Shown: positions 1 through 6,274, counted from the first letter of the stretch. The stretch is 6,901 bases of DNA from Gammaproteobacteria bacterium (GCA_027031685.1 JALVPS010000061.1:1-6901); one strand, 5' to 3'. A program made the numbers and translations. The notes: generated by a model from the sequence alone, not told the origin.

Positions 1-570
1 TCGCACCGCTTCAAGGCGTGGTTCCGGGCGCGGTTCCCCGGCCTGTGGCCGCGCTACCGGCTGCTCTACAACCTCGTCTCCGCGCTGCTGGTGGCCGTGC
101 CGCTGGGCATCGCCCTGCTCCGGCCAAACCCGTGGCTGTGGCGCTGGACCGGTCCCGGCTGGTGGCTGGCCAACGGCCTGGCGGCCCTGGCCGTGCTGGG
201 CTTTCTGTACAGCACGCGCTACTACGACGGGATGGCCTTCCTCGGCCTGCGCCGCGACACGGCGGGGCACATCGGCTCGGCCGACGAGCCCTTCGTCATC
301 TCGCCGCTGCACCGCTGGGTGCGCCATCCGTGGTATTTCTTCGGCCTCATCCTCATCTGGACGCGCGACATGAATCTGTACTGGTTCATCACCTGCCTGC
401 TGGCCACGGCCTACTTCGTGGTGGGCTCGCGGCTGGAGGAACGGAAGTTCATCGCCGAATACGGCCCGCGCTACGCCCGCTACCGGACCCGCGTGCCGGG
501 CCTGCTGCCCCTGCCCTGGCGCCACCTGAGCCGGGCCGAGGCCGAGGCGCTCATGCGGGGGGACGGCTGA
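1..570 (+). CDS. Membrane methyltransferase of the isoprenylcysteine carboxyl methyltransferase/PEMT family (5' end missing)
   Basis: The frame is open from base 1 to the TGA at 568-570, so the gene starts before the window and 189 C-terminal residues are visible. A GTG at base 91 is in frame, but good hydrophobic coding sequence precedes it, so it is probably not the start. Visible hydrophobic segments lie at about residues 21-40, 54-71 and 111-142 (the last probably a hairpin). The family signature is the RHPWYFFG motif at 108-115, followed by LEERKF at 145-150 and YGPRYARYRTRVPGLLP at 154-170, which matches the SAM-binding C-terminal half of ICMT/PEMT-like integral-membrane methyltransferases. 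The substrate cannot be read from sequence. Relatives include NnrU-like proteins and the methanethiol methyltransferase MddA. Its stop overlaps the mnmH start by one base, so the two are co-transcribed and probably translationally coupled. Family assignment is firm; function is unknown. Confidence 0.85.
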   Translation, partial: SHRFKAWFRARFPGLWPRYRLLYNLVSALLVAVPLGIALLRPNPWLWRWTGPGWWLANGLAALAVLGFLYSTRYYDGMAFLGLRRDTAGHIGSADEPFVISPLHRWVRHPWYFFGLILIWTRDMNLYWFITCLLATAYFVVGSRLEERKFIAEYGPRYARYRTRVPGLLPLPWRHLSRAEAEALMRGDG

Positions 571-1655
571 TGGCCCGCGAGCGCCCGGTGAAGATCGTGC
601 AGGCGCCCGACTTCGCCGCCTACAGCGAGGTGATCGACGTGCGCTCGCCGGCCGAGTTCGCCGAGGACCACGTGCCGGGGGCGGTCAACTGCTGGGTGCT
701 GGACGACGCCCAGCGCGCCGAGGTGGGCACGATCTACAAGCAGGTCAGCCCCTTCGAGGCCAAGAAGCGCGGCGCCGCCCTGGTGGCGGCCAACATCGGC
801 CGCTGGATGGCCACGCACTTCGCCGACAAGCCGCGCGACTACCGCCCGCTGGTGTACTGCTGGCGCGGCGGGCAGCGCTCCATGAGCCTGGCCACGGTGC
901 TGGCGCGCGTGGGCTGGGCCGTGCACGTCATGGAGGGCGGCTACAAGCGCTACCGGGCGCGCGTGCGCGAGACCCTGGCGGAGACCGCCCCGCGCCTGCA
1001 CCTGGTGGTGCTGGCCGGCCTCACCGGCACCGCCAAGACGCGCCTGCTGCACGCCCTGCGCGCGCGCGGCGAGCAGATCCTGGACCTGGAGGGGCTGGCG
1101 CGCCACAAGGGCTCCCTGCTGGGCCACGACCCGGCCGGGCCGCAGCCGGCGCAGAAGTATTTCGAGTCGCTGCTGGCGCGCGAGCTGGCCGCCCTCGACC
1201 CGGCGCGGCCGGTGTGGGTGGAGTCGGAGAGCAACAAGATCGGCAATCTGTACTGCCCCGAGGCCCTGTGGCGGCGCATGAAGGACGCCCCGGTGGTGGA
1301 GGTGACGGCGCCGCTGGATGCCCGCGTGGCCTACCTGCTGCGCGACTATCCCCACTTCCAGGCCGACCCCGCCGCCCTCAAGCGGCGCCTCGACCACCTG
1401 GTGGCGCGCCACGGCCACGCCACCGTGGACCACTGGCACGCCCTCATCGACGCCGGCGACTGGCCGGCCTTCGTGGCCGACCTGCTCACCCGCCACTACG
1501 ACCCCAGCTACCGGCGTTCCATCGCTCGCCACGCCCGGCTGGTGCTGGGGCGCGTCACCCTGCCCGCCCTGGACGAGGCCGACATCGCCGCGGGGGCCGG
1601 GCGCCTGGCGGCGCTGCTGGCCGAGGCGCCGGCCGAGGCCCTGGCGGCGTCCTGA
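570..1655 (+). CDS. mnmH: tRNA 2-selenouridine synthase (2-thiouridine geranylation/selenation)
   Basis: The product of 361 aa (E. coli SelU/YbbB is 364) replaces the sulfur of 2-thiouridine at U34 of Lys, Glu and Gln tRNAs with selenium. It works through a geranylated intermediate and uses selenophosphate from SelD. An N-terminal rhodanese domain (about 15-130) carries IDVRSPAEF at 22-30 and the catalytic-loop Cys97 in YCWRGGQRS (96-104), the same number as the catalytic Cys97 of E. coli. A P-loop domain follows, with GLTGTAKT at 150-157; the usual Gly before Lys is Ala here. Further family motifs are LDLEGLARHKGS (171-182), QKYFES (195-200) and WVESESNKIG (216-225). The ATG at 570-572 overlaps the upstream TGA, with a GGGGGGA ribosome site at 557-563. 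The start matches the family N-terminus. The presence of mnmH implies selD elsewhere in the genome. Confidence 0.96.
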   Translation: MARERPVKIVQAPDFAAYSEVIDVRSPAEFAEDHVPGAVNCWVLDDAQRAEVGTIYKQVSPFEAKKRGAALVAANIGRWMATHFADKPRDYRPLVYCWRGGQRSMSLATVLARVGWAVHVMEGGYKRYRARVRETLAETAPRLHLVVLAGLTGTAKTRLLHALRARGEQILDLEGLARHKGSLLGHDPAGPQPAQKYFESLLARELAALDPARPVWVESESNKIGNLYCPEALWRRMKDAPVVEVTAPLDARVAYLLRDYPHFQADPAALKRRLDHLVARHGHATVDHWHALIDAGDWPAFVADLLTRHYDPSYRRSIARHARLVLGRVTLPALDEADIAAGAGRLAALLAEAPAEALAAS

Positions 1656-1684
1656 GACCGGGCGGCCGCCGTTCAGGGCCGGTC
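1656..1684. terminator. Possible weak hairpin between convergent mnmH and DUF255 genes
   Basis: The stops of the two convergent genes are only 17 bp apart. GACCGG at 1656-1661 is the exact reverse complement of CCGGTC at 1679-1684, and a 10 bp perfect palindrome, GGCGGCCGCC (1661-1670, containing a NotI site), lies inside. The structure extends into the last codons of the minus-strand gene. No T-run follows on either strand, so it does not look like a standard Rho-independent terminator. In sequence this GC-rich such a short repeat could occur by chance. Confidence 0.2.
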
Positions 1685-3547
1685 CGCTTTGGCCGCCCCC
1701 TTGTCCCGTATCTCGGCGGGGTATTCGATGGCGCTGGCAATGAGCGCGGCGTAGGCCCAGGCCTGTTCCTCCACGGCCTGGGTGGGGCTGGCGTCGAGCG
1801 CGGCCAGGGCGCTCTGCAGGGCCGGATCGGGCCGGTGTCCCAGCCACAGGGCGGTGGCCCGCCACAGCAGGGCCTCGCCGGAGGGGATGGGGCCGTCGGG
1901 CAGGTGGCGCTGCCAGAGGGGGTCGGGCAGCAGGGAGCGCTCGGTGCGCCGCCAGCCCCGGGGGCCGTGGAAGCGCCGCCAGGCCGCGCGCAGCACCCGT
2001 TCGCCGAAGCGCCAGGCACCCTTGTCGCCGCTGGCCCGCGCCCACTGCAGCACGCCCCAGGCGACGCCGGCGTAGTCGTCCAGCTGGCCGCGACCCAGGG
2101 GGCGGCCGTCGGCGGCCCGGCCGCGCAACAAGTGATCGCCCCGCCACAGGCGCTCGCGCAGGGCGTCGAACAGGCGCTGGCCGCGGGCACGCAGGGCCGG
2201 CGCCCGCGGCAGGGCGGCGGCGAAGGCGGCCAGGGCCAGGCCGTTCCAGCCGGCCAGGCGCTTCTCGTCCCGCGGCAGGCGGTGGCGCCGGGCACGGGCG
2301 GCGCGCAGCGTGTCGCGGATGCGCTGCAGGCGGCGCGCGGCGGCCGGCTCGTCCAGGTCGAAGGCCTTGGCCAGGGCGGCGAGATCCATGTTCTGGCGCG
2401 GCAGGACAGGGCGGCCCTCGCCGGCCCCCTGCAGGTGCCAGGCGGCGTCGGCGAAGGTCAGGTCGTCCTCGGCCAGCAGCCGACGCAGCTCGTCCCAGGT
2501 CCAATGGTAGTAGCCGCCCTCCTCGCCCCGCTCGTCCACGGCCGACAGGCTGGCCACGAACAGGCCGTCGCCGGCGTCCATGTCGCGCTGCAGGAAGCGC
2601 AGGGTGCGCAGGCCGATGTCGGTGTACCCGGGCGCATCCAGGGCTTCCCCCGCACGCAGGTAGAACCAGGCCAGCAGGGCGTTGGTGTACAGCATCTTCT
2701 CGAAGTGGGGCGTCTCCCAGTCCGGGTCCACGGTGTAGCGGAAGAAGCCGTCGCCGATGTGGTCGCGCAGGCCGCCGGCAGCCATGTGGTCCAGGGTCAG
2801 GCGCAGCTGGCGGGTGACCTCTTCATCGGGCTTGCCGCCCGGGCGGCGCAGGGCGAGAAGGCCCATGAGCTGGGGCACGGAGGGGAACTTGGCCTGGTGG
2901 CCGAAGCCGCCCTGCAGGTCGTCGGCGTAGTCGAGCAGCTGGAAGCGCAGGGCCGGGCCCAGCTCGTGGATGTGGCGCCCGGGCAGCGGCCGCTCGTCGG
3001 CCTCGCGCCGCTTGGCCAGCTCGGCGCTGAACGCGCGCGCCGCCCGGCGCAGGCCCTCCGCGTCGCGCTGCCAGCGCGCCTGCAGCTTGCGCAGCACGGC
3101 CGCGAAGCGGTCCCGCGGCAGGTAGGTCATGCCCGCCAGCGGGTAGCCCTCGGGGGTGAGGAACACGTTGAGGGGCCAGCCGCCCCGCCCCGCCGTGGCC
3201 TCGGTGAAGGCCATGAGGCGGGCGTCCAGGGCGGGGTCCACCTCGCGATCCACCTTGACGGGCACGAAGTGTTCGTTGAGCAGCCGGGCGATGGCCGGGT
3301 CGCGAAAGCTCTCCTCGTGCATGACGTGGCACCAATAGCAGGCGAAGTAGCCCACGGACACGAACAGCAGACGCTGCTCGCGGCGCGCCCTGTCCAGGGC
3401 CTCCGGCCCCCAGGGCAGCCAGTGCACAGGGTCCTCGCCGTGCATGCCCAGATAGGGCGAGGGGTTGCCGTACAGAGCGTTGCGGGCCGGCGCGGGCGGC
3501 GCGGCGGTGAGCAGCGCGAGCAGCAGGGCGAGGGCGATGCGGGACAT
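1673..3547 (-). CDS. Predicted exported DUF255 thioredoxin-fold protein (YyaL/SSP411 family)
   Basis: The product is 624 aa; many cytoplasmic relatives are somewhat longer. The start is set by a GAGGT ribosome site at 3557-3553, five bases from the ATG, followed by a typical Sec signal: MSR, a Leu/Ala-rich core, then APPAPAR with likely cleavage near residue 21. The thioredoxin-like domain (about 25-150) has HGEDPVHWLPW at 36-46, CYWCHVMHEESF at 70-81 (CxxC = C70, C73), VKVDREVDP at 98-106 and GGWPLNVFLTPEGYPLAGMTYLP at 122-144. The C-terminal part resembles an alpha/alpha barrel of the glycan-epimerase type: GGFGHQAKFP (213-222), ETPHFEKMLYTN (278-289), RDEKRLAGWNGL (426-437), DDYAGVAWG (490-498) and PSGEALLWRA (555-564). 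The biochemical activity of the family is not established; a redox or sugar-related role is only suggested. It is probably the third gene of an operon with accA and tilS, 40 bp after tilS. Confidence 0.87.
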   Translation of the reverse strand: MSRIALALLLALLTAAPPAPARNALYGNPSPYLGMHGEDPVHWLPWGPEALDRARREQRLLFVSVGYFACYWCHVMHEESFRDPAIARLLNEHFVPVKVDREVDPALDARLMAFTEATAGRGGWPLNVFLTPEGYPLAGMTYLPRDRFAAVLRKLQARWQRDAEGLRRAARAFSAELAKRREADERPLPGRHIHELGPALRFQLLDYADDLQGGFGHQAKFPSVPQLMGLLALRRPGGKPDEEVTRQLRLTLDHMAAGGLRDHIGDGFFRYTVDPDWETPHFEKMLYTNALLAWFYLRAGEALDAPGYTDIGLRTLRFLQRDMDAGDGLFVASLSAVDERGEEGGYYHWTWDELRRLLAEDDLTFADAAWHLQGAGEGRPVLPRQNMDLAALAKAFDLDEPAAARRLQRIRDTLRAARARRHRLPRDEKRLAGWNGLALAAFAAALPRAPALRARGQRLFDALRERLWRGDHLLRGRAADGRPLGRGQLDDYAGVAWGVLQWARASGDKGAWRFGERVLRAAWRRFHGPRGWRRTERSLLPDPLWQRHLPDGPIPSGEALLWRATALWLGHRPDPALQSALAALDASPTQAVEEQAWAYAALIASAIEYPAEIRDKGAAKADRP

Positions 3548-3587
3548 GGCGGACCTCGGCGTGGGGGCGATGCCCCGAGTATGGCAC

Positions 3588-4868
3588 TCAGGCGGCCAGG
3601 GCGTAGCCCCATACCGCCAGCAGCTCACCGTCGCGGTACACCAGCGGCAGCCGGTCGCGCCACCACGGCGGCACGCCCCATTCCTGCAGCCAGTGCTTGA
3701 GGGGGCGGTGGTGGGCCACGCCGCGCGGGCGCAGGCGCTCGCCACCCTCGCGCAGGCGCACCTCCAGCACCTCGCCGGCGCCCAGGCCGGGCACGGCGCA
3801 GCGCAGGGGCTGCGGCTCCAGGTGCAGGCCCAGGGCGGGGATGGTGAGCGGCCGGTCCAGCGGCCAGCGCCAGCGCCGCACCGCCGGCAGCGGGGGCGGC
3901 GTGGGCCGGTGGTAGAGCCGGTCGCGCCAGCGGTACACGGTGCGCGCGCCCAGCGCCAAGGCCGGCCGGGCGTCGTGGCGGCTGTGCAGCAGGTCGTGCT
4001 CCAGGGCGGCCAGCTGGGCGTGGTCGGGGGTGACGGGCCGACCGCCCAGGCGCAGCCAGTGGCGCAGCAGGTTGTGGCGGCGCGGCGCGGACAGGGCCAG
4101 CAGGCCGGCCACGGGCAGGCTGCCGTCGGCGCCGGCCAGGCGCCCGAGGTCGGCGGCCGCCAGATCGGCGGCCAGGGCCTCGCTGGCGGCGGCGTTGCGG
4201 CTGACGCGGTACAGGGCCGGCACGGCCTGCGGCCAGCGCGCGGTGAGGACCGGCAGCACGTGGTGGCGCAGGTAGTTGCGGTCGTGGGCGGGGTCGGCGT
4301 TGCTGGGGTCCTCCACCCAGGCGAGGCCGCGGGCGCGCGCGTAGTCGCGCAGGGCCTGGCGGCGGAAGCCGAGCAGCGGACGCAGCAGCCAGCCGCGGGC
4401 GAAGGGGCGTTGCGGGGGCATGGCGGCCAGCCCGGCGTTGCCGGCGCCGCGCACCAGGTTGAGCAGCACGGTCTCGGCCTGGTCGTCCTGGTGGTGGGCC
4501 GTGAGCAAGCCGCCTTCGGCAGGCAGGTGGCGCGCCAGCACGGCGTAGCGGGCGCGGCGGGCGGCGGCCTCCAGGCTCTCGCCGCGCCGGCGCTCGACCT
4601 TCACGCGCTCGATGCGGCACGGCACATCAAGCGCCGCGCACAGGGCCTGGCAGTGGGCGGCCCAGTCGTCGGCCGCCGGGTGCAGGCCGTGGTGCACGTG
4701 CACGGCGGCCAGGGGCGCGGCCAGTCGCTCGCGCAGGCGGCTCATGAGGTCCAGCAGGGCCACGGAGTCGGCGCCGCCGCTCAGGGCCAGGAGGTAGGCC
4801 CGCACGCGCGGCAGGGCGGCCAGCACATCGAAGAGGGCGTCGGGGTCCAGGGGGCGCGCACGCGCCAT
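3588..4868 (-). CDS. tilS: tRNA(Ile)-lysidine synthase
   Basis: The product of 426 aa (E. coli TilS 432) joins lysine to C2 of cytidine 34 in the CAU anticodon of tRNA-Ile2 using ATP. This makes lysidine and changes decoding from AUG to AUA, and the enzyme is normally essential. The N-terminal PP-loop ATP-pyrophosphatase domain has LALSGGADSVALL at 27-39, VHVHHGLHP at 56-64, the family motif TAHHQDDQAETVLLNLVRG at 123-141, and EDPSN with DRNYLRH at 186-201. The middle and C-terminal substrate-recognition domains are complete, with LRPRG and RPLKHWLQEWGVPPWWRDRLPL near the end. The start lies 4 bp after the accA stop, with no clear Shine-Dalgarno beyond a GAG in the accA stop region, so translation probably depends on coupling to accA. 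Placement after accA is common in gammaproteobacteria; pyrG often follows tilS in that neighbourhood but is replaced here by the DUF255 gene. Confidence 0.97.
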   Translation of the reverse strand: MARARPLDPDALFDVLAALPRVRAYLLALSGGADSVALLDLMSRLRERLAAPLAAVHVHHGLHPAADDWAAHCQALCAALDVPCRIERVKVERRRGESLEAAARRARYAVLARHLPAEGGLLTAHHQDDQAETVLLNLVRGAGNAGLAAMPPQRPFARGWLLRPLLGFRRQALRDYARARGLAWVEDPSNADPAHDRNYLRHHVLPVLTARWPQAVPALYRVSRNAAASEALAADLAAADLGRLAGADGSLPVAGLLALSAPRRHNLLRHWLRLGGRPVTPDHAQLAALEHDLLHSRHDARPALALGARTVYRWRDRLYHRPTPPPLPAVRRWRWPLDRPLTIPALGLHLEPQPLRCAVPGLGAGEVLEVRLREGGERLRPRGVAHHRPLKHWLQEWGVPPWWRDRLPLVYRDGELLAVWGYALAA

Positions 4869-4872
4869 GGGG

Positions 4873-5829
4873 TCACTCGTTGAACTGGCCGTAGCGCATG
4901 AGGCGGTCGTAGCGGCGCTGCACCAGCTCGTCGGTGCCGAAGCGCTGCAGCTGCTGCAGGGCCTGCTCCACGGCGTCGCCCACGCGGCGGGCCGTCTCCG
5001 CCGGGTCGCGGTGGGCCCCGCCCAGGGGCTCGTCGATGACCTGGTCGATGAGCTTGAGCTCCAGCAGGCGCTGCGAGGTAATGCCCAGGGCCTCGGCCGC
5101 CTCGGCGGCCTTGTCGGCGCTCTTCCAGAGGATGGAGGCGCAGCCCTCCGGGGAGATGACCGAGTAGGTGCTGTACTGCAGCATCTGCACGTGGTCGGCC
5201 ACGCCGATGGCCAGCGCGCCGCCGGAGCCGCCCTCGCCGATGACGGTGGCCACGATGGGCACCTTGAGGGTGGACATGACCAGCAGGTTCTTGGCGATGG
5301 CCTCGCTCTGGCCGCGCTCCTCGGCGCCGATGCCGGGGTAGGCGCCGGGGGTGTCGATGAAGGTGAGGATGGGCAGGCGGAAGCGCTCGGCCAGGTTCAT
5401 CAGGCGCAGCGCCTTGCGGTAGCCCTCCGGACGCGGCATGCCGAAGTTGCGGCGGATCTTCTCCTTGGTGTCGCGCCCCTTCTGGTGACCGATGACCACC
5501 ACCGGCTGGCTGCGGAAGCGCCCCACGCCGGAGACGATGGCCGGGTCGTCGGCGTAGTTGCGGTCGCCGTGCAGCTCCTGGAAGTCCTCGATGAGGTGGC
5601 CGATGTAGTCCAGCGTGTGCGGGCGGCGCGGGTGGCGCGCCAGTTGCGAGATCTGCCAGGGGGTGAGCTTGGCGAAGATGCTCTCCGTGAGGCTGTGGCA
5701 CTTCTCCTCCAGACGCGCCACCTCCTCGCCCAGGTTGATGCCGCTGTCGTCGCCCACGTAGCGCAGTTCCCTGATCTTCGCCTCGAGCTCGGCAATGGGC
5801 TGCTCAAAATCGAGAAAGTCCGGATTCAT
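4873..5829 (-). CDS. accA: Acetyl-CoA carboxylase carboxyltransferase subunit alpha
   Basis: The product of 318 aa (E. coli AccA 319) is the alpha chain of the alpha2-beta2 carboxyltransferase, which moves the carboxyl group from carboxybiotin on AccB to acetyl-CoA, giving malonyl-CoA for fatty acid synthesis. The N-terminus MNPDFLDFEQPIAELEAKI is typical of the family. Other diagnostic stretches are HPRRPHTLDYI (66-76), FQELHGDRNYADDPAIVSG (83-101), RNFGMPRPEGYRKALRLM (127-144), FIDTPGAYPGIGAEERGQSE (157-176), the oxyanion-hole region GEGGSGGALAIGV (198-210) and SPEGCASILWK (226-236). No residue looks missing. The ATG at 5829-5827 is the only start that fits the family; no strong Shine-Dalgarno is visible, only a purine-poor leader. 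It is the first gene of the probable accA-tilS-DUF255 operon and reads away from the divergent maf gene. Confidence 0.98.
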   Translation of the reverse strand: MNPDFLDFEQPIAELEAKIRELRYVGDDSGINLGEEVARLEEKCHSLTESIFAKLTPWQISQLARHPRRPHTLDYIGHLIEDFQELHGDRNYADDPAIVSGVGRFRSQPVVVIGHQKGRDTKEKIRRNFGMPRPEGYRKALRLMNLAERFRLPILTFIDTPGAYPGIGAEERGQSEAIAKNLLVMSTLKVPIVATVIGEGGSGGALAIGVADHVQMLQYSTYSVISPEGCASILWKSADKAAEAAEALGITSQRLLELKLIDQVIDEPLGGAHRDPAETARRVGDAVEQALQQLQRFGTDELVQRRYDRLMRYGQFNE

Positions 5830-5859
5830 GGCGCGCGTCTGGTGGGAAAAGAGCAGCCT

Positions 5860-5888
5860 ATGGTAACGAAAACGTGACGAAATTACAG
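5860..5888 (-). promoter_or_regulatory. accA: Candidate sigma-70-type promoter for the accA operon
   Basis: On the minus strand CTGTAA (5888-5883) and TACCAT (5865-5860) are separated by exactly 17 bp. They match the -35 consensus at 3 of 6 positions and the -10 consensus at 4 of 6. They sit in the only clearly AT-richer patch of the region (about 5845-5890), and transcription would start roughly 25 bases before the accA ATG. Matches are modest, so this is a best guess. Confidence 0.35.
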
Positions 5889-5904
5889 GCGCGGGACCGG
5901 CCTC

Positions 5905-5991
5905 GGCAGGTCGGGCAAATGCGCGCCAGCGCCGTGCCCAACGTTCCCTTCGTGTTGTTGGGCACGCTGCGCTTTGCCCAACCTACGCGGG
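5905..5991. repeat. Palindromic intergenic element, copy A
   Basis: This 87 bp element aligns without gaps to copy B, 179 bp to the right, with 75 of 87 positions identical. It is an inverted repeat. The inner stem is a perfect 10 bp pairing of CGTGCCCAAC (5933-5942) with GTTGGGCACG (5957-5966) across a 14-base loop. The outer arms (5905-5916 and 5976-5987) pair at 9 of 12 positions, with the mismatches arising from changes in the left arm. The GTAGGTTGGGC/GCCCAACCTAC arms resemble a dispersed palindromic repeat common between genes in gammaproteobacterial genomes. No coding capacity is evident. Confidence 0.85.
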
Positions 5992-6010
5992 CTGCGGCGC
6001 TTCCGTTATT

Positions 6011-6052
6011 GCTCCCTCTCCCCCGGCGGGGGAGAGGGTTGGGGTGAGGGGG
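6011..6052. repeat. CCCTCTCCCCC/GGGGGAGAGGG hairpin repeat, full copy
   Basis: CCCTCTCCCCC (6014-6024) is perfectly complementary to GGGGGAGAGGG (6028-6038) around a GGC loop, an 11 bp stem with a 3-base loop. The tail TTGGGGTGAGGGGG (6039-6052) completes a pattern found as a short dispersed repeat between genes in many proteobacterial genomes. There is no T-run after it, and it lies upstream of both flanking genes, so a terminator role for either is not indicated. Confidence 0.8.
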
Positions 6053-6083
6053 CCGCGCCCCAAGCGCGTCGTCGGTGAAGCTC

Positions 6084-6170
6084 CGTAGGTTGGGCTAAGG
6101 CACGCCAGCGCCGTGCCAAACATTCCCTTGGTTTCGTTGGGCACGCTTCGCTTTGCCCAACCTACGCGGG
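6084..6170. repeat. Palindromic intergenic element, copy B
   Basis: This is the second copy of the 87 bp element. Its outer arms are perfect: CGTAGGTTGGGC (6084-6095) pairs with GCCCAACCTACG (6155-6166), 12 of 12. Its inner stem (6113-6121 with 6136-6144) has one mismatch, A6118 opposite G6139. The right-hand 32 bp differ from copy A at a single base, while most differences fall in the left half and the loop. The element ends 104 bp before the maf start and is crossed by the open frame upstream of maf. Confidence 0.87.
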
Positions 6171-6172
6171 GA

Positions 6173-6194
6173 CCCTCTCCCCCGGGCTGGGGGC
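6173..6194. repeat. Decayed partial copy of the CCCTCTCCCCC hairpin
   Basis: The 11-base left arm CCCTCTCCCCC (6173-6183) is identical to that of the full hairpin at 6014. The right arm is altered: CTGGGGGCGA follows a GGG instead of the complementary purine arm, so only a short C5/G5 stem remains. It starts two bases after copy B, whereas the full hairpin starts 22 bases after copy A, so the order element-then-hairpin is repeated. Confidence 0.55.
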
Positions 6195-6274
6195 GACCCA
6201 CGCGGGGCCGCATCGCGCGCTCCTGGGTCAATGCACCCCTGGCGTGGCACGGCCGGGCACGGCAAGATGCGCCC

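Larger units (their letters stand above)
5830..6274. other. Divergent accA/maf intergenic region, 445 bp, packed with palindromic repeats
   Basis: This is the only sizeable non-coding stretch. From left to right it holds the AT-richer accA leader and candidate promoter (about 5830-5890), repeat copy A (5905-5991), a 22 bp spacer, a perfect 11 bp-stem hairpin (6014-6038, with a conserved tail to about 6050), a spacer, repeat copy B (6084-6170), and a decayed partial copy of the hairpin (6173-6194). About 80 bp of maf leader follows, in which I see no convincing -35/-10 pair. Reading frames that cross it look like translations of the repeats and not genes. Confidence 0.85.

Noticed and set aside
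480..2504. A 674-codon open frame on the minus strand opposite mnmH
   Set aside because: It is an Arg/Ala/Gly/Pro-rich shadow frame without domains; mnmH and the DUF255 gene explain the sequence.
1214..3700. An 828-codon open frame on the + strand opposite the DUF255 gene and across the end of mnmH
   Set aside because: It overlaps two clear protein families in other frames. Its product is a low-complexity Gly/Gln/Ala/Val-rich sequence with no recognisable motif, as expected for the antisense of GC-rich coding DNA.
3465..4883. A 472-codon open frame on the + strand opposite tilS
   Set aside because: It is antisense to a firmly identified tilS, and its composition is typical of a reverse-frame artefact.
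4867..5877. A 336-codon open frame on the + strand opposite accA
   Set aside because: It mirrors the accA codons on the other strand, with no ribosome site or family resemblance.
6014..6038. The strong 11 bp hairpin as a Rho-independent terminator
   Set aside because: It lies upstream of both divergent genes and has no T-run on either side, so it has no transcript end to serve here. A dispersed repeat explains it better.
5905..6194. A CRISPR array
   Set aside because: There are only two long copies with internal dyad symmetry and 12 differences, no short regular spacers and no cas genes.
6113..6274. N-terminal extension of Maf to a GTG at 6113
   Set aside because: The added residues are encoded by repeat copy B and leader DNA, and have no counterpart in the family. 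The ATG at 6275 fits the family N-terminus.
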